DNA from: JACXVD01 sp020446665
GTDB lineage: Bacteria > Pseudomonadota > Alphaproteobacteria > Sphingomonadales > Sphingomonadaceae
Length of the DNA stretch: 64,000 bases
Assembly (NCBI GenBank): GCA_041396905.1
Contig: JAWKXQ010000002.1
Location: 1-64,000, forward strand
Direction of reading: 5' to 3'
Shown piece after piece: positions 53,356 through 62,639 of this stretch. The position numbers and the translations under genes are program-made. Below the pieces are notes generated by a model. The model was given only the letters and a program-made list of their open reading frames with translations. It was not told where the DNA came from and did no database searches. Every line of letters starts with the position of its first letter. Positions within the stretch are counted from its first letter, which is position 1.

Positions 53356-54672
53356 ATGACTACAACGACGCATATTCTGCGCCGCAGGCGTTTCCTGCCG
53401 CTCTTCGTCACCCAATTGCTGGGTGCGTTTAACGACAATCTCTACAAGACCGCGATGGTGCTGTTCGTTGTCTACAGCATCTATAATTCGGAAGAGGCAG
53501 AGGGAACCTTCAGCGCGGTTGCTTCGCTGATCTTCATTGCGCCTTTCTTCCTGTTTTCCGCCATTGCCGGGCAATTGGCCGATATGCGCGACAAGGCGAA
53601 GATCATCCGCATCGTCAAACTCTGCGAAATCGGCATCATGATTGTGGGGGCTACGGGCCTGTGGCTGGCATGGCGGGGCATTGCCGTGGAGCTGGTGGCA
53701 ATCCCGCTGCTGCTGCTCGCCCTGTTCGCCATGGGCGTGCATTCGACTTTCTTCGGGCCGATCAAATACGCCATCCTGCCCCAGCATCTGCGCGATGGCG
53801 AAGTGCTGGCCGGCACCGGGCTGGTCGAGGCGGGAACCTATATCGCCATTCTGGCCGGCACGATCATCGCGGGCTGGATCGAAGTGGAACATGCGGCCAT
53901 TGCGGTGATTGGCGTGGCCATGATCGGCTATCTTACCGGGCGGCAAGTACCCCCTGCCCCCGCGCAGTCCGAGCCGGAAAAGCTGGATTTCCATTTCATC
54001 CGTGCCTCCATCGATCTGGTGCGCAACACCATGCATGACAATCGCGTCTATCTCGCGATTGTCTCGATCAGTTTCTTCTGGACCATTGGTACTGTGCTGT
54101 TCATCCACTTCCCGCCGCTGGTGAAAAACAACATTACCGGGACGAAGGAAGTCGCCAGCCTGTTTCTGGTAATCTTCTCTGTCGGCGTTGCCATCGGATC
54201 GGTCGCGGTCAACGCCTTGCTGGGCGGCAAGGTTTCCGCCCGCTACTCGCCTGTCTCAGTGATCATCATGGGGCTGATGGTGGTGGTGTTCTACCTGATC
54301 GCCAATGCGTGGGTGCCTGCGCCAGAGGGGCAATTATTCGACACGCTGGCTTTCCTGAAACAGCCGCTGGCCATCCCCTTGATGCTCTCGCTGCTGGGTA
54401 TTGCGGTGTTTGGCGGGATGTTCGTGGTGCCGCTTTATGCGTTTCTGACCACTTTCGTACCCAAGACGCAGACTGCCCGCACGATTGCGGCCAATAATAT
54501 CGTCAATTCCGGGGCCATGGTGGGCGGGTCAGCGGTGGTGACGGCCCTCACCGCAATTGGCATTCCGATTTTGCAGCAATTGCTGCTCAGTGCGGCGATG
54601 TGCCTGTTTTCTGCATGGCTGGGTCGCCAGTTGCTGGCGGCAGAGCGGGAAGCGGAAGCAGCCGCTTCCTGA
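53356..54672 (+). CDS. MFS transporter (LplT-like)
   Basis: A 438-residue major facilitator with about 11-12 hydrophobic helices. The start MTTTTHILRRRRFLPLFVTQLLGAFNDNLYKTAMVLFV includes the FNDN motif characteristic of lysophospholipid transporters (LplT and the MFS half of Aas fusions). GVHSTFFGPIKYAILPQHL is another family mark. It probably flips lysophospholipids into the cytoplasm for reacylation. It stands divergent from pgsA, also a phospholipid gene. Confidence 0.9.
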   Translation: MTTTTHILRRRRFLPLFVTQLLGAFNDNLYKTAMVLFVVYSIYNSEEAEGTFSAVASLIFIAPFFLFSAIAGQLADMRDKAKIIRIVKLCEIGIMIVGATGLWLAWRGIAVELVAIPLLLLALFAMGVHSTFFGPIKYAILPQHLRDGEVLAGTGLVEAGTYIAILAGTIIAGWIEVEHAAIAVIGVAMIGYLTGRQVPPAPAQSEPEKLDFHFIRASIDLVRNTMHDNRVYLAIVSISFFWTIGTVLFIHFPPLVKNNITGTKEVASLFLVIFSVGVAIGSVAVNALLGGKVSARYSPVSVIIMGLMVVVFYLIANAWVPAPEGQLFDTLAFLKQPLAIPLMLSLLGIAVFGGMFVVPLYAFLTTFVPKTQTARTIAANNIVNSGAMVGGSAVVTALTAIGIPILQQLLLSAAMCLFSAWLGRQLLAAEREAEAAAS

Positions 54673-54676
54673 AGCG

Positions 54677-54868
54677 TCAGGCGATAAAGATCGCCACACC
54701 CACCAGACAGGCGAAATAGGCTGAAATAAAGCCCTTCACATCTTCCGCTGTCAGGAACCACGCCGGGCGCGACGGCACCGGCTTGCTGCCCTTGCGGACA
54801 TGTGGGGGAAGGCTCGCCAGATAAGGGTGGCGGGCGGCTTCATCGGTTATGACCAGTGACCTACGCAT
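54677..54868 (-). CDS. small membrane protein of unknown function
   Basis: A 63-residue frame, MRRSLVITDEAARHPYLASLPPHVRKGSKPVPSRPAWFLTAEDVKGFISAYFACLVGVAIFIA, with one C-terminal transmembrane helix. It converges on the transporter gene with a 4-bp gap. No strong ribosome binding site is seen, but the composition and the clean helix suggest a real gene. Confidence 0.55.
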   Translation of the reverse strand: MRRSLVITDEAARHPYLASLPPHVRKGSKPVPSRPAWFLTAEDVKGFISAYFACLVGVAIFIA

Positions 54869-55027
54869 GGCCAGACTGTTAACCCAGCAATAACCATTGC
54901 ACAGCCCGCGAATCGGCGATGTCGCAAGGCGGGACATTAAGCATTCCACTTCACTTTTCCCGCCGGCCATGCATTCTCGCGCGGACAAAGATTGCCCGAC
55001 CCTATTGCCGAGGCTAAGTGCGTTCAC

Positions 55028-56686
55028 ATGGTTGCAAATGAAACCCGTTCCGCCGCCAGCCTGCTGGTCGATTGCCTCGCTGCGCAGGGATGCGACAGGC
55101 TGTTCACTGTGCCGGGAGAAAGCTTCCTGCCAGTGCTCGATGCGTTGCACGGCCGCAGCGATATTGATGTGATAACCTGCCGGCAGGAAGGGGGCGCAGC
55201 CTTCATGGCCTGTGCTGATGGCACGATGACAGGCCGCCCCGGCATCTGCTTCGTCACGCGCGGCCCGGGCGCCACCAATGCCTCTATCGGCGTCCATGTG
55301 GCGATGCAGGATTCGCAGCCGATGATCCTGTTCGTTGGCGATGTCTCCCGCCGTGACCGTGATCGCGAAGCGTTTCAGGAAATTGATTTCCCCGCCTTCT
55401 TTGGCCCGATCTGCAAATGGGCCGTGCGGCTGGACGATCCGGAACGCATCCCAGAATATGTCGCGCGTGCCTATTCCGTGGCGATTTCCGGCCGCCCCGG
55501 CCCGGTGGTGATCAGCCTGGCCGAAGACATGCTGGCTGATCTGGTCAGCAGCAATCCGCGCCCACCGGTCGTGCGCCCTGCGCAGGCCCCGTGCCCTGAT
55601 GCCATGCAGGCATTGATGGCGATGATCGGCGATGCAGTTGCCCCCGTTGCCATCATCGGCGGCGCCGGCTGGAACGCCAAGGCGCGCGAATATTTCACTG
55701 CTTTTGCCGAAGAGATCGGCCTGCCCGTCGCCACCGCGTTTCGCAGGCAGGATGCCATCCCGGCCAGTTCCCCCGTCTATGCCGGCAATTTGGGCTATGG
55801 CCCCAATCCGCAGTTGGTGGAACGGATCAAGGCGGCGGATTTCCTGCTGGTCGTGGGTGCACGGCTGGGGGAAGCAACCACCGATGGTTATACCCTCATC
55901 ACCCCCGATCATCCCGACCAGCTGCTGGTGCATGTCCACCCTGACCCGGAAGAGCTGGGCCGTGTCTATCGCACCGATCTGCCGATCTGCGCCGACGTCG
56001 CCGAATTTTCCGAACAGGCTGCCAACTGGACCCATGATCTGCTGTCATTCGACGCAGGGGCGCAAGCGCATGCGCAATGGGAAAATTTCAACACGGCCCA
56101 GCCCAATGGCTTTCCGCTCGATCTCGGCACCTGCGTGATGTCGATGCGGGCAAAGCTGCCGGGCGATACGATCATCTGCAATGGTGCCGGTAATTTCTCC
56201 GGCTGGTGGCACCGCTATTGGCGGTATGAAGCGCTCCCGACACAACTGGCCCCGACCTGCGGATCAATGGGCTATGGCGTACCCGCGGCGGTGGCCGCAG
56301 CCCGCCGCTTCCCCGATCGCACGGTGGTGGCGCTGGCAGGCGATGGCGATTTCCTGATGAACGGGCAGGAACTGGCAACTGCGATGCAATATGGGCTCGA
56401 TCTGCTGGTGATCCTGATCGACAATTCGGCCTATGGCACGATCCGCATGCATCAGGAGCGGGAATTTCCTGCACGCATTTCAGCCACCGAATTGTCCAAC
56501 CCGGATTTCGCCGCGCTCGCGCAAAGCTTTGGCGGCTGGGCAAAGCGGGTGGAAACGACCGCGCAATTCACCTCTGCACTGGATGAAGCGATGGCGCTGA
56601 AAGGGCTGCGCCTGCTCCATCTCGTTACCGATATCGAACAACTGGCCGCATCGGGCCTGACGGTCAGCAAGCTGCGCGGCGGGTGA
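55028..56686 (+). CDS. thiamine pyrophosphate-binding enzyme (acetolactate synthase-like)
   Basis: A 552-residue three-domain ThDP enzyme. The N-terminal domain has VPGESFLPVLDAL and the activating glutamate in CRQEGGAAFMAC; the central domain follows (VAIIGGAGWNAKAREYF); the C-terminal domain has the ThDP/Mg motif GDGDFLMNGQELATAMQYGLDLLVILIDNS. It is not the housekeeping IlvB: it lacks the usual length and quinone-binding features. It could be a benzaldehyde lyase-, oxalyl-CoA decarboxylase- or acetolactate synthase-like enzyme; the substrate is unknown. ATG 55028 is preferred over a TTG at 54992. Confidence 0.88.
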   Translation: MVANETRSAASLLVDCLAAQGCDRLFTVPGESFLPVLDALHGRSDIDVITCRQEGGAAFMACADGTMTGRPGICFVTRGPGATNASIGVHVAMQDSQPMILFVGDVSRRDRDREAFQEIDFPAFFGPICKWAVRLDDPERIPEYVARAYSVAISGRPGPVVISLAEDMLADLVSSNPRPPVVRPAQAPCPDAMQALMAMIGDAVAPVAIIGGAGWNAKAREYFTAFAEEIGLPVATAFRRQDAIPASSPVYAGNLGYGPNPQLVERIKAADFLLVVGARLGEATTDGYTLITPDHPDQLLVHVHPDPEELGRVYRTDLPICADVAEFSEQAANWTHDLLSFDAGAQAHAQWENFNTAQPNGFPLDLGTCVMSMRAKLPGDTIICNGAGNFSGWWHRYWRYEALPTQLAPTCGSMGYGVPAAVAAARRFPDRTVVALAGDGDFLMNGQELATAMQYGLDLLVILIDNSAYGTIRMHQEREFPARISATELSNPDFAALAQSFGGWAKRVETTAQFTSALDEAMALKGLRLLHLVTDIEQLAASGLTVSKLRGG

Positions 56687-57109
56687 TTATCCGCCTGCGG
56701 GCCGTTCTGACATGGCGATGATATAATCCCATTCCTCCGGCGTGATTTCCGCCACGGAAAGACGCGACAGCTTGATCAACTCAATCTCTGCCAGATCGGG
56801 TGTGTCCTTGATTTCCTTGAGAGAAATGGGCCGCGCCAGTTTGCGCACTGGCTTCACCTTGACCGCCGACCACTTACCCTCCGGGTCGCTCGGGTCAGTG
56901 ATATGCGCCACGCTGATCTCGCAAATCCCCACGATCTCGCGCCCGATATTGGAGTGGTAGAAAAAGGCCTGATCACCCACTTCCATTGCCGCCAGATTGT
57001 TGCGCGCACGGTAATTGCGCACGCCGTCCCAGGTCCCCTCGCCTTCCTCCAGCAGATCATCCCAGCCATAAACATCGGGTTCGGACTTCATCAGCCAGTA
57101 GCGGGCCAC
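56687..57109 (-). CDS. EVE domain-containing protein
   Basis: A 140-residue protein starting at GTG 57109, preceded by GGAG. RYWLMKSEPDVYGWDDLLEEGEGTWDGVRNYRARNNLAAMEVGDQAFFYHSNIGREIVGICEI is the EVE/PUA-like fold, which binds modified bases in DNA or RNA. As a single domain near housekeeping genes it is likely an RNA- or modified-nucleotide-binding protein. It converges on the ThDP enzyme with no gap. Confidence 0.92.
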   Translation of the reverse strand: MARYWLMKSEPDVYGWDDLLEEGEGTWDGVRNYRARNNLAAMEVGDQAFFYHSNIGREIVGICEISVAHITDPSDPEGKWSAVKVKPVRKLARPISLKEIKDTPDLAEIELIKLSRLSVAEITPEEWDYIIAMSERPAGG

Positions 57110-57223
57110 GCGCAATCTCCTGTCTTGGTTAAATTTCCGCCTAGCCAGACTTAACCTGATTTTCAAACCCATGGGGCAGAAGGCAGACGCAAGATAAACG
57201 GAGCTGCTGGCGACCAGTCTAAA

Positions 57224-58772
57224 ATGGAACGCGAGACAAGCAAAAAGAACGGGCGTTTCGGCACTGCAGAGCGTGATCTTGTCGCGCTGGGCATTGCTGT
57301 GGCTGCGATTATCATGTTTGTCGGCACTGGCAGTTCAGTGCTGCCGCAGATCGCCCGCTCATGGGCTGGCAACGGCGCCGGGCCTGATACGATGCTGGCC
57401 AATGCGCTGATTCTCAACATCGCGCTGATCCTGTTTGGCTGGCGTCGCTACGTCCAGCTTACCCTGGAAATCGGGGAACGGCGCAAGGCAGAGGAAAAGG
57501 CCCGGCGGCTGGCGGAAACAGACCCGCTGACCGGCACGCTCAACCGCCGCAGCATCGGCCCGGCGACCAATATCCTGATTGAAGAGGCAAAGGCCGATGG
57601 GCAAGCTGTCCTGTTCGCCATGATCGACCTCGACAATTTCAAGCTGGTCAATGATCTGAACGGCCACAAATGCGGCGATCACGTGCTGCGGGTGACCGCC
57701 GACCGGATTCGCGACTCTTTGCCCGAAGGCAGCCTGCTTTCCCGGCTGGGCGGGGATGAGTTTGCCTGTGCCGTCCGGTATGATCCGGCTTTCCCCGAAG
57801 AGGGTGAACATCTTGCGCTGCAACTGATTGATCAGGTTTCGCGCCCTATCCGCATTGATGACACGACGCTGGAAATAACAATGTCGGTGGGTCTCGCCGC
57901 GACAACGCCCGCCAAACAGGGCCCCGGCGATCAGGGCGATACCAGCGAAACCAATGCAGGCGAGGATGGTACCGAGCTGGATGGTGAAGCGCTGATGCAC
58001 AAGGCGGATATCGCCATGTATCACGCCAAGAAACGCGGGCGGAACGGATATTTCTGGTTCGAGCCCCGGCTGGAAATCGAACTGCATTATCGCAACCAGC
58101 TGGAAGCGGGCATTCGGCGCGGCATCACGCTGGACGAATTTGTTCCCTATTACGAACAGCAGGTCGATATTGTGACCGGTGAGCTGCTGGGCTTTGAAAT
58201 GCTGGCACGCTGGCATTCCCCCAATCTTGGCGTGGTCAGCCCGGAAGTGTTCATCCCGATTGCCGAAGAAATCGGGATGATCGGCGAATTGTCCGAAACA
58301 CTGATCGCCAAGGCGCTGGAAGATGCCAAGGGCTGGGCTCCGCATCTGACCATCGCGGTGAATATCTCCCCGATCCAGATGCGCGATCCGTGGTTCTCGC
58401 AAAAGCTGCTCAAGCAGCTGGTCCATCACGGCTTCCCCACCAATCGGTTCGAGATCGAAATCACCGAAAGCTGCCTGCATGAAAATGTCGGCATGGTGCG
58501 TTCGATGATCACCAGTCTGCGCAATCAGGGGATCAAGGTCAGTCTGGATGATTTCGGGACCGGCTATTCCTCGCTGGCGCAATTGCGGACATTGCCGTTT
58601 GACCGGCTGAAGATCGATCGCAGTTTCGTCAGTGAACTGAAGCATGCGGGGGCCAGTTCGAGATTGTCAGTGCCATCATCTCACTGGGCGACGGTCTGGA
58701 TATGCCGATCACCGCCGAAGGGATCGAAAATGAGCAGGTGCTGGAAGTGCTCCAGCAATTCGGCCAATTCAA
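57224..58772 (+). pseudogene. GGDEF-EAL cyclic di-GMP protein, 5' part; frameshifted and cut by IS
   Basis: Encodes two transmembrane segments (DLVALGIAVAAIIMFVGTG; MLANALILNIALILFGW), a GGDEF domain (LTGTLNRR, SRLGGDEFACAV) and an EAL domain (VPYYEQQVDIVTGELLGFEMLARW, IEITESCL, LDDFGTGYSSLAQLRTLPFDRLKIDRSFV). The EAL signature is EML; the key Glu is kept. Near 58645-58662 a base is lost, after which the correct sequence (IVSAIISLGDGLDMPITAEGIENEQVLEVLQQFGQ) continues in another frame. At 58772 it is interrupted by an IS1380-type element; the last 51 codons are at 60443-60595. Confidence 0.88.
58768..58772. repeat. IS target-site duplication, left copy (TTCAA)
   Basis: TTCAA stands directly before the left inverted repeat and again at 60443-60447 after the right one. 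Removing the element and one copy restores QQFGQFKGQGYYFGQPE. Confidence 0.9.
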
Positions 58773-60442
58773 CCCACATTTCCCAAGTAAGGCGCTGATT
58801 TCGCTGTCCTGACCATTATATTTCCTATATAAAACATGGTGTTGAAGGCTGCGAGGGGCGCGTTTCATGGATCACCCAGAGGGTGCGGGCTTGCAACGGG
58901 CAGATCGGGTGGATTTCGACCCTCGCGTGCGGCTGGAATTTCGCGGCACGCAGCTCAGTTCCGACGGCGGCCTTCTGGTGATGCGCGAGCTTGATGACGC
59001 GCTCGGGTTGTCCGATTTGGCGTCAGCGGCGCTGCGCGATACTCGCTCTGGCAAGAACACGGTCCATCGGCTCGACGGCCTGTTCCGGCAATCAGTCTTT
59101 GGGCGGCTGGCCGGATACGAGGATGTCAACGACGCCAACCGTCTCGCCTGCGATCCGGTCATGCGCCAAGTTGTCGGCGGCAGAGCGGTCGATGCACAAG
59201 CGGCCTCGGCATCGCAGATGGGACGGTTCGAGACCGAGACGCTGGCTCTGGCCGGGAACCGTGCCGCGCTGGCCGACCTGAACGGGCAATGGATCGACCG
59301 GTTCCATGACCGTAACGGGCTGAAGTACATCGTTCTGGACATGGACAGCTCGGTCAGCCCGACCCATGGCGACCAGGAAGGGTCCGCCTGGAATGGCCAT
59401 TTCGACTGTAGCTGCTATCACCCCAACTTTCTGTTCAACCAGTTCGGGATGCTGGAACGCTGCGCCCTGCGCCATGGCAACGTCCACAGCGCCGATGGCT
59501 GGCGTGATGTTCTCGACCCCGTCATTGCGCGCTACGCGGAGCGCGACCTTGGTGGCAGGTTCTTCCGGGCCGATGCTGCCTACGCGATCCCGGCGATCTA
59601 TGAGCGATTGGAAGAAGCGCGGTTCTTCTACGCCATCCGGCTGCCCGCAAACGCGGTCCTCAAGGACAAGATCGCGCATCGGCTAACGCGCCCTGTCGGG
59701 CGGCCGTCACTGACCAAGGTCAAGCGGTTCTTCGAGGAATTCGAGTATCAGGCGGCGTCCTGGGACAAGGAACGCCGGGTGATCGCCAAGATCGAATGGC
59801 ATCCGGGCGAACTGTTCCCGCGTGTCGGCTTCATCGTCACCAACCTGCCGATGGAGCCGGACTGGGTGGTGCGGTTCTACAACCAGCGCGGCACCGCCGA
59901 GCAGCACATCAAAGAGGGCAAATACGCCTTTCGCTGGACGCGGCTGTCGTGCCGGAAGTTCCGCGACAATGAGGTGCGGCTGCAACTGCACGCCCTGGCG
60001 TACAACCTGGCCACCTTCTTGCGCTGCATCGAGCTGCCCGAGGCCATGGCCGACTGGTCGTTGACCAGCCTGCAACTGAAGCTGATCAAGATCGGGGCAC
60101 GTGTGGTCCGTCACGCCCGCACCATCACCTTCCAGCTGGCCGAGGTCGCTGTCACCGGCACGATGGTACGCGCCATCCTCGCCGCTATCCGCCGATTCGA
60201 ACGCCTCCGTCATGCGCATGACCACGATCCATGCCCAAGCTGAACGAAAGCGGCAGGACAGGTCCGTCTGCCGCGCGGAAAAGCGGCTCTGCCGGGCCAG
60301 AATGCTGCGGGTTCGAGGCTTGATCCACCCGACTTCGGCCGTTTGCGCGACGACAGACACCGCTCGGGGCGAAAAACGCTTGCCCAGCGAGCAAAATCAG
60401 GCGATCTTGAAGTCAAGCGGCAGGCCACTTGGGGAATGTCGG
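58773..60442 (+). mobile_element. IS1380 family insertion sequence, complete (1670 bp)
   Basis: The ends are imperfect inverted repeats: left CCCACATTTCCCAAGT, right (reverse complement) CCGACATTCCCCAAGT, 14 of 16 matching. A single transposase gene fills the element and a 5-bp TTCAA duplication flanks it. The size and single-gene structure agree with IS1380 elements. It is inserted in the EAL part of a GGDEF-EAL gene in the same orientation. A TATA-like TTATATTTCCTATATAAAAC stretch before the transposase may be its promoter. Confidence 0.93.
58867..60243 (+). CDS. IS1380 family transposase
   Basis: A 458-residue DDE transposase. The N-terminal part (FDPRVRLEFRGTQLSSDGGLLVMRELDDALGL) is typical of IS1380. 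The catalytic residues are probably the Asp in YIVLDMDSSVSPTHGDQEG, the Asp in RFFRADAAYAIPAIYERLE and the Glu in YNQRGTAEQHIKEGKYAF. The frame is intact, so the element may be active. Start ATG 58867. Confidence 0.95.
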   Translation: MDHPEGAGLQRADRVDFDPRVRLEFRGTQLSSDGGLLVMRELDDALGLSDLASAALRDTRSGKNTVHRLDGLFRQSVFGRLAGYEDVNDANRLACDPVMRQVVGGRAVDAQAASASQMGRFETETLALAGNRAALADLNGQWIDRFHDRNGLKYIVLDMDSSVSPTHGDQEGSAWNGHFDCSCYHPNFLFNQFGMLERCALRHGNVHSADGWRDVLDPVIARYAERDLGGRFFRADAAYAIPAIYERLEEARFFYAIRLPANAVLKDKIAHRLTRPVGRPSLTKVKRFFEEFEYQAASWDKERRVIAKIEWHPGELFPRVGFIVTNLPMEPDWVVRFYNQRGTAEQHIKEGKYAFRWTRLSCRKFRDNEVRLQLHALAYNLATFLRCIELPEAMADWSLTSLQLKLIKIGARVVRHARTITFQLAEVAVTGTMVRAILAAIRRFERLRHAHDHDPCPS

Positions 60443-60595
60443 TTCAAAGGTCAGGGCTATTATTTTGGGCAGCCGGAAGATGCCGCTGCCGTGCGTCGTC
60501 GGCTGAACCAGGTGGGCCTGCTGGTCGATCCTTCGCAGACCAGCACCGCCCCGGTTTCCGCGGATAAAGATTCCGCTGTCGCCCGCCGCGCCTGA
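60443..60595 (+). pseudogene. 3' remnant of the IS-split GGDEF-EAL gene
   Basis: Starts at the second TTCAA copy and reads FKGQGYYFGQPEDAAAVRRRLNQVG... to ...SADKDSAVARRA then stops. GYYFGQP is the usual C-terminal end of EAL domains (QGYLFGRP). It restores the reading frame of 57224-58772 after removal of the IS. Confidence 0.9.
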
Positions 60596-60654
60596 CGGCT
60601 TTTCGCTGCTTGGCCTTGCCGCTGGGCCGCCGGACGCATAGATGCGCAGGCACT

Positions 60655-61467
60655 ATGCGCGTTTCCTTCACCAAGATGCATGGCCTCGGCAACGATTTCA
60701 TCGTGCTGGATGCGCGAGAGCAGCCTTTGCCCGGTGCGATGACGCCGCCGCGCGCAGCTGCTCTGGCGGATCGCAATACCGGTATTGGCTGCGACCAGCT
60801 GATCGTGCTGGAACCGGCCGAGGGTGCCGATTTCACCATGCGCATCTACAATCAGGATGGCGGTGAAGTGGAAGCCTGCGGCAATGCCACCCGCGCAGTG
60901 GGCTTGCTGGTCGGCGGCACCTGCCGCATCGCAACGGCGGGCGGCTTGCTGGAAACGCGCGCTGGCGACATGGGAATTGCCGTCGATATGGGCGAACCGC
61001 GGTTGGAGTGGGACAAAATTCCGCTGGCCTATCCGATGGATACGCTGGCCATGCCGGTCGGGTGGGAAGAGCTGGAAAATCCGGTCGCGATCAATGTCGG
61101 CAATCCGCATGCGGTGTTCTTCGTGCCGGACAATGACGCGGTGGAATTGCAGCAGCTCGGCCCCTTGATCGAGCATGATCCGCTCTTCCCCGCGCGGGTC
61201 AACGTGAATGTCGCGACAGTGACGGACAGCACGCATATCCGCCTGCGCGTGTGGGAACGCGGTGTAGGCGAAACTCGCGCTTGCGGCACCGGGGCCTGCG
61301 CCACTGCCATTGCCGCCATGCGCCGCGGGCTGGTGGAGCGCGAAGTCACAGTCACCCTGCCCGGCGGCCCGCTGGTGATCGGCTGGGGCGCAGACAACCG
61401 CATCACCATGACCGGCCCCGCGACAGAGAGCTTTCGCGGCAGCTTCGAGTGGGACCACTTCGCATGA
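60655..61467 (+). CDS. dapF: diaminopimelate epimerase
   Basis: A 270-residue enzyme interconverting LL- and meso-diaminopimelate, needed for peptidoglycan and lysine. The two catalytic cysteines are Cys75 (EACGNATRAV) and Cys210 (TRACGTGACATAIA). Start MRVSFTKMHGLGNDFIVLD at 60655. Its stop overlaps mtaB by 4 nt (ATGA), opening a four-gene coupled operon dapF-mtaB-ftsY-yciB. Confidence 0.97.
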   Translation: MRVSFTKMHGLGNDFIVLDAREQPLPGAMTPPRAAALADRNTGIGCDQLIVLEPAEGADFTMRIYNQDGGEVEACGNATRAVGLLVGGTCRIATAGGLLETRAGDMGIAVDMGEPRLEWDKIPLAYPMDTLAMPVGWEELENPVAINVGNPHAVFFVPDNDAVELQQLGPLIEHDPLFPARVNVNVATVTDSTHIRLRVWERGVGETRACGTGACATAIAAMRRGLVEREVTVTLPGGPLVIGWGADNRITMTGPATESFRGSFEWDHFA

Positions 61468-62639
61468 GCGGCAGCGAAGTGGTGTCGCTCGGCTGCCGTC
61501 TCAATATCGCTGAAAGCGAGCGCATTCGCGCGATGCTGGCGGGCGAAGACAATGTCGTGGTGGTCAATAGCTGCGCCGTTACCAGTGAGGCCGTGCGCCA
61601 GACCCGGCAAGCGATCCGCCGCCTGCGCCGCGACCGGCCCGATGCGCGCTTGCTCGTCACAGGCTGCGCCGCCGATATTGAGCGCGAGCAGCTGGCCGCC
61701 ATGCCCGAAGTGGACGGGCTGGTGCCCAATCGCGACAAGCTCGACAGCCGCATCTGGAACGTGCCGGAACGCGCCCCCCCTGCCCCCAGCCAACACACGC
61801 GCGCTTTCATCGCGGTGCAGAATGGCTGCGACCATGCCTGCACCTTTTGCGTAATCCCGCAGGGGCGCGGAGAAAGCCGCTCGCTGACCGTGCCGCAGGT
61901 TCTGCACGAAGTAGAGCGGCACCTGGAACAGGGCGCGCCAGAGGTTGTGCTGACCGGCGTGGATGTGACCTCTTGGGGGCACGACCTTCCGGGTAGCCCG
62001 CAGCTCGGCACTCTGGTGCGCGCCTTGCTCGATGCCTTCCCTGCCTTGCGCCGCCTGCGCATGTCCTCGCTGGACGGGGTGGAGATTGATCCGCTGCTGT
62101 TCGAGCTGTTCACGCAGGAGGAGCGGGTGATGCCGCATATCCACCTGTCGCTCCAGCATGGGCATGACCTGATCCTCAAACGGATGAAGCGGCGGCATTT
62201 GCGCGCCGATGCCTTCGATCTGGTCGGGCGGCTTGTCGAGCGTCGACCCGACATTGTTGTCGGGGCCGATCTGATCGCCGGTTTCCCGACCGAGGACGGT
62301 GCGATGCACCAAGCGAACCTCTCCATCATCCGCGATCTGCCGGTGATCCACGGCCATATTTTCCCCTATTCCCCCCGCCCCGGCACACCGGCAGCGCGCA
62401 TGCCGCAGCTTGACCGTTCGGTGATCAAGGCCCGCGCAACAGAACTGCGCGCCGCAGTGGCGGAAAAGCAAACTGCGTGGCAAGACGGACTGGTGGGCAA
62501 GCGGCTCAGCGTCCTCGCCGAAAGCGATGGCACGGGCTATGCAGAAAACTTCGCCCGGGTCGCGCTGCCGCATGGCACGCCGCGTGGCACCATTCTGGAC
62601 GTGACCCCGACGCGGGTCGAAAAAGGTATGCTAACGTGA
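61464..62639 (+). CDS. mtaB: tRNA (N6-threonylcarbamoyladenosine(37)-C2)-methylthiotransferase MtaB
   Basis: A 391-residue methylthiotransferase. N-terminal UPF0004 cysteines at Cys11, Cys37 and Cys68; radical SAM CxxxCxxC at Cys122-Cys126-Cys129 (GCDHACTFCVIPQGRGESRS); a TRAM-like C-terminal end. It converts t6A37 to ms2t6A37 in ANN-decoding tRNAs. The ATG overlaps the dapF stop; the following ftsY starts at GTG overlapping its stop (GTGA). Confidence 0.95.
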   Translation: MSGSEVVSLGCRLNIAESERIRAMLAGEDNVVVVNSCAVTSEAVRQTRQAIRRLRRDRPDARLLVTGCAADIEREQLAAMPEVDGLVPNRDKLDSRIWNVPERAPPAPSQHTRAFIAVQNGCDHACTFCVIPQGRGESRSLTVPQVLHEVERHLEQGAPEVVLTGVDVTSWGHDLPGSPQLGTLVRALLDAFPALRRLRMSSLDGVEIDPLLFELFTQEERVMPHIHLSLQHGHDLILKRMKRRHLRADAFDLVGRLVERRPDIVVGADLIAGFPTEDGAMHQANLSIIRDLPVIHGHIFPYSPRPGTPAARMPQLDRSVIKARATELRAAVAEKQTAWQDGLVGKRLSVLAESDGTGYAENFARVALPHGTPRGTILDVTPTRVEKGMLT

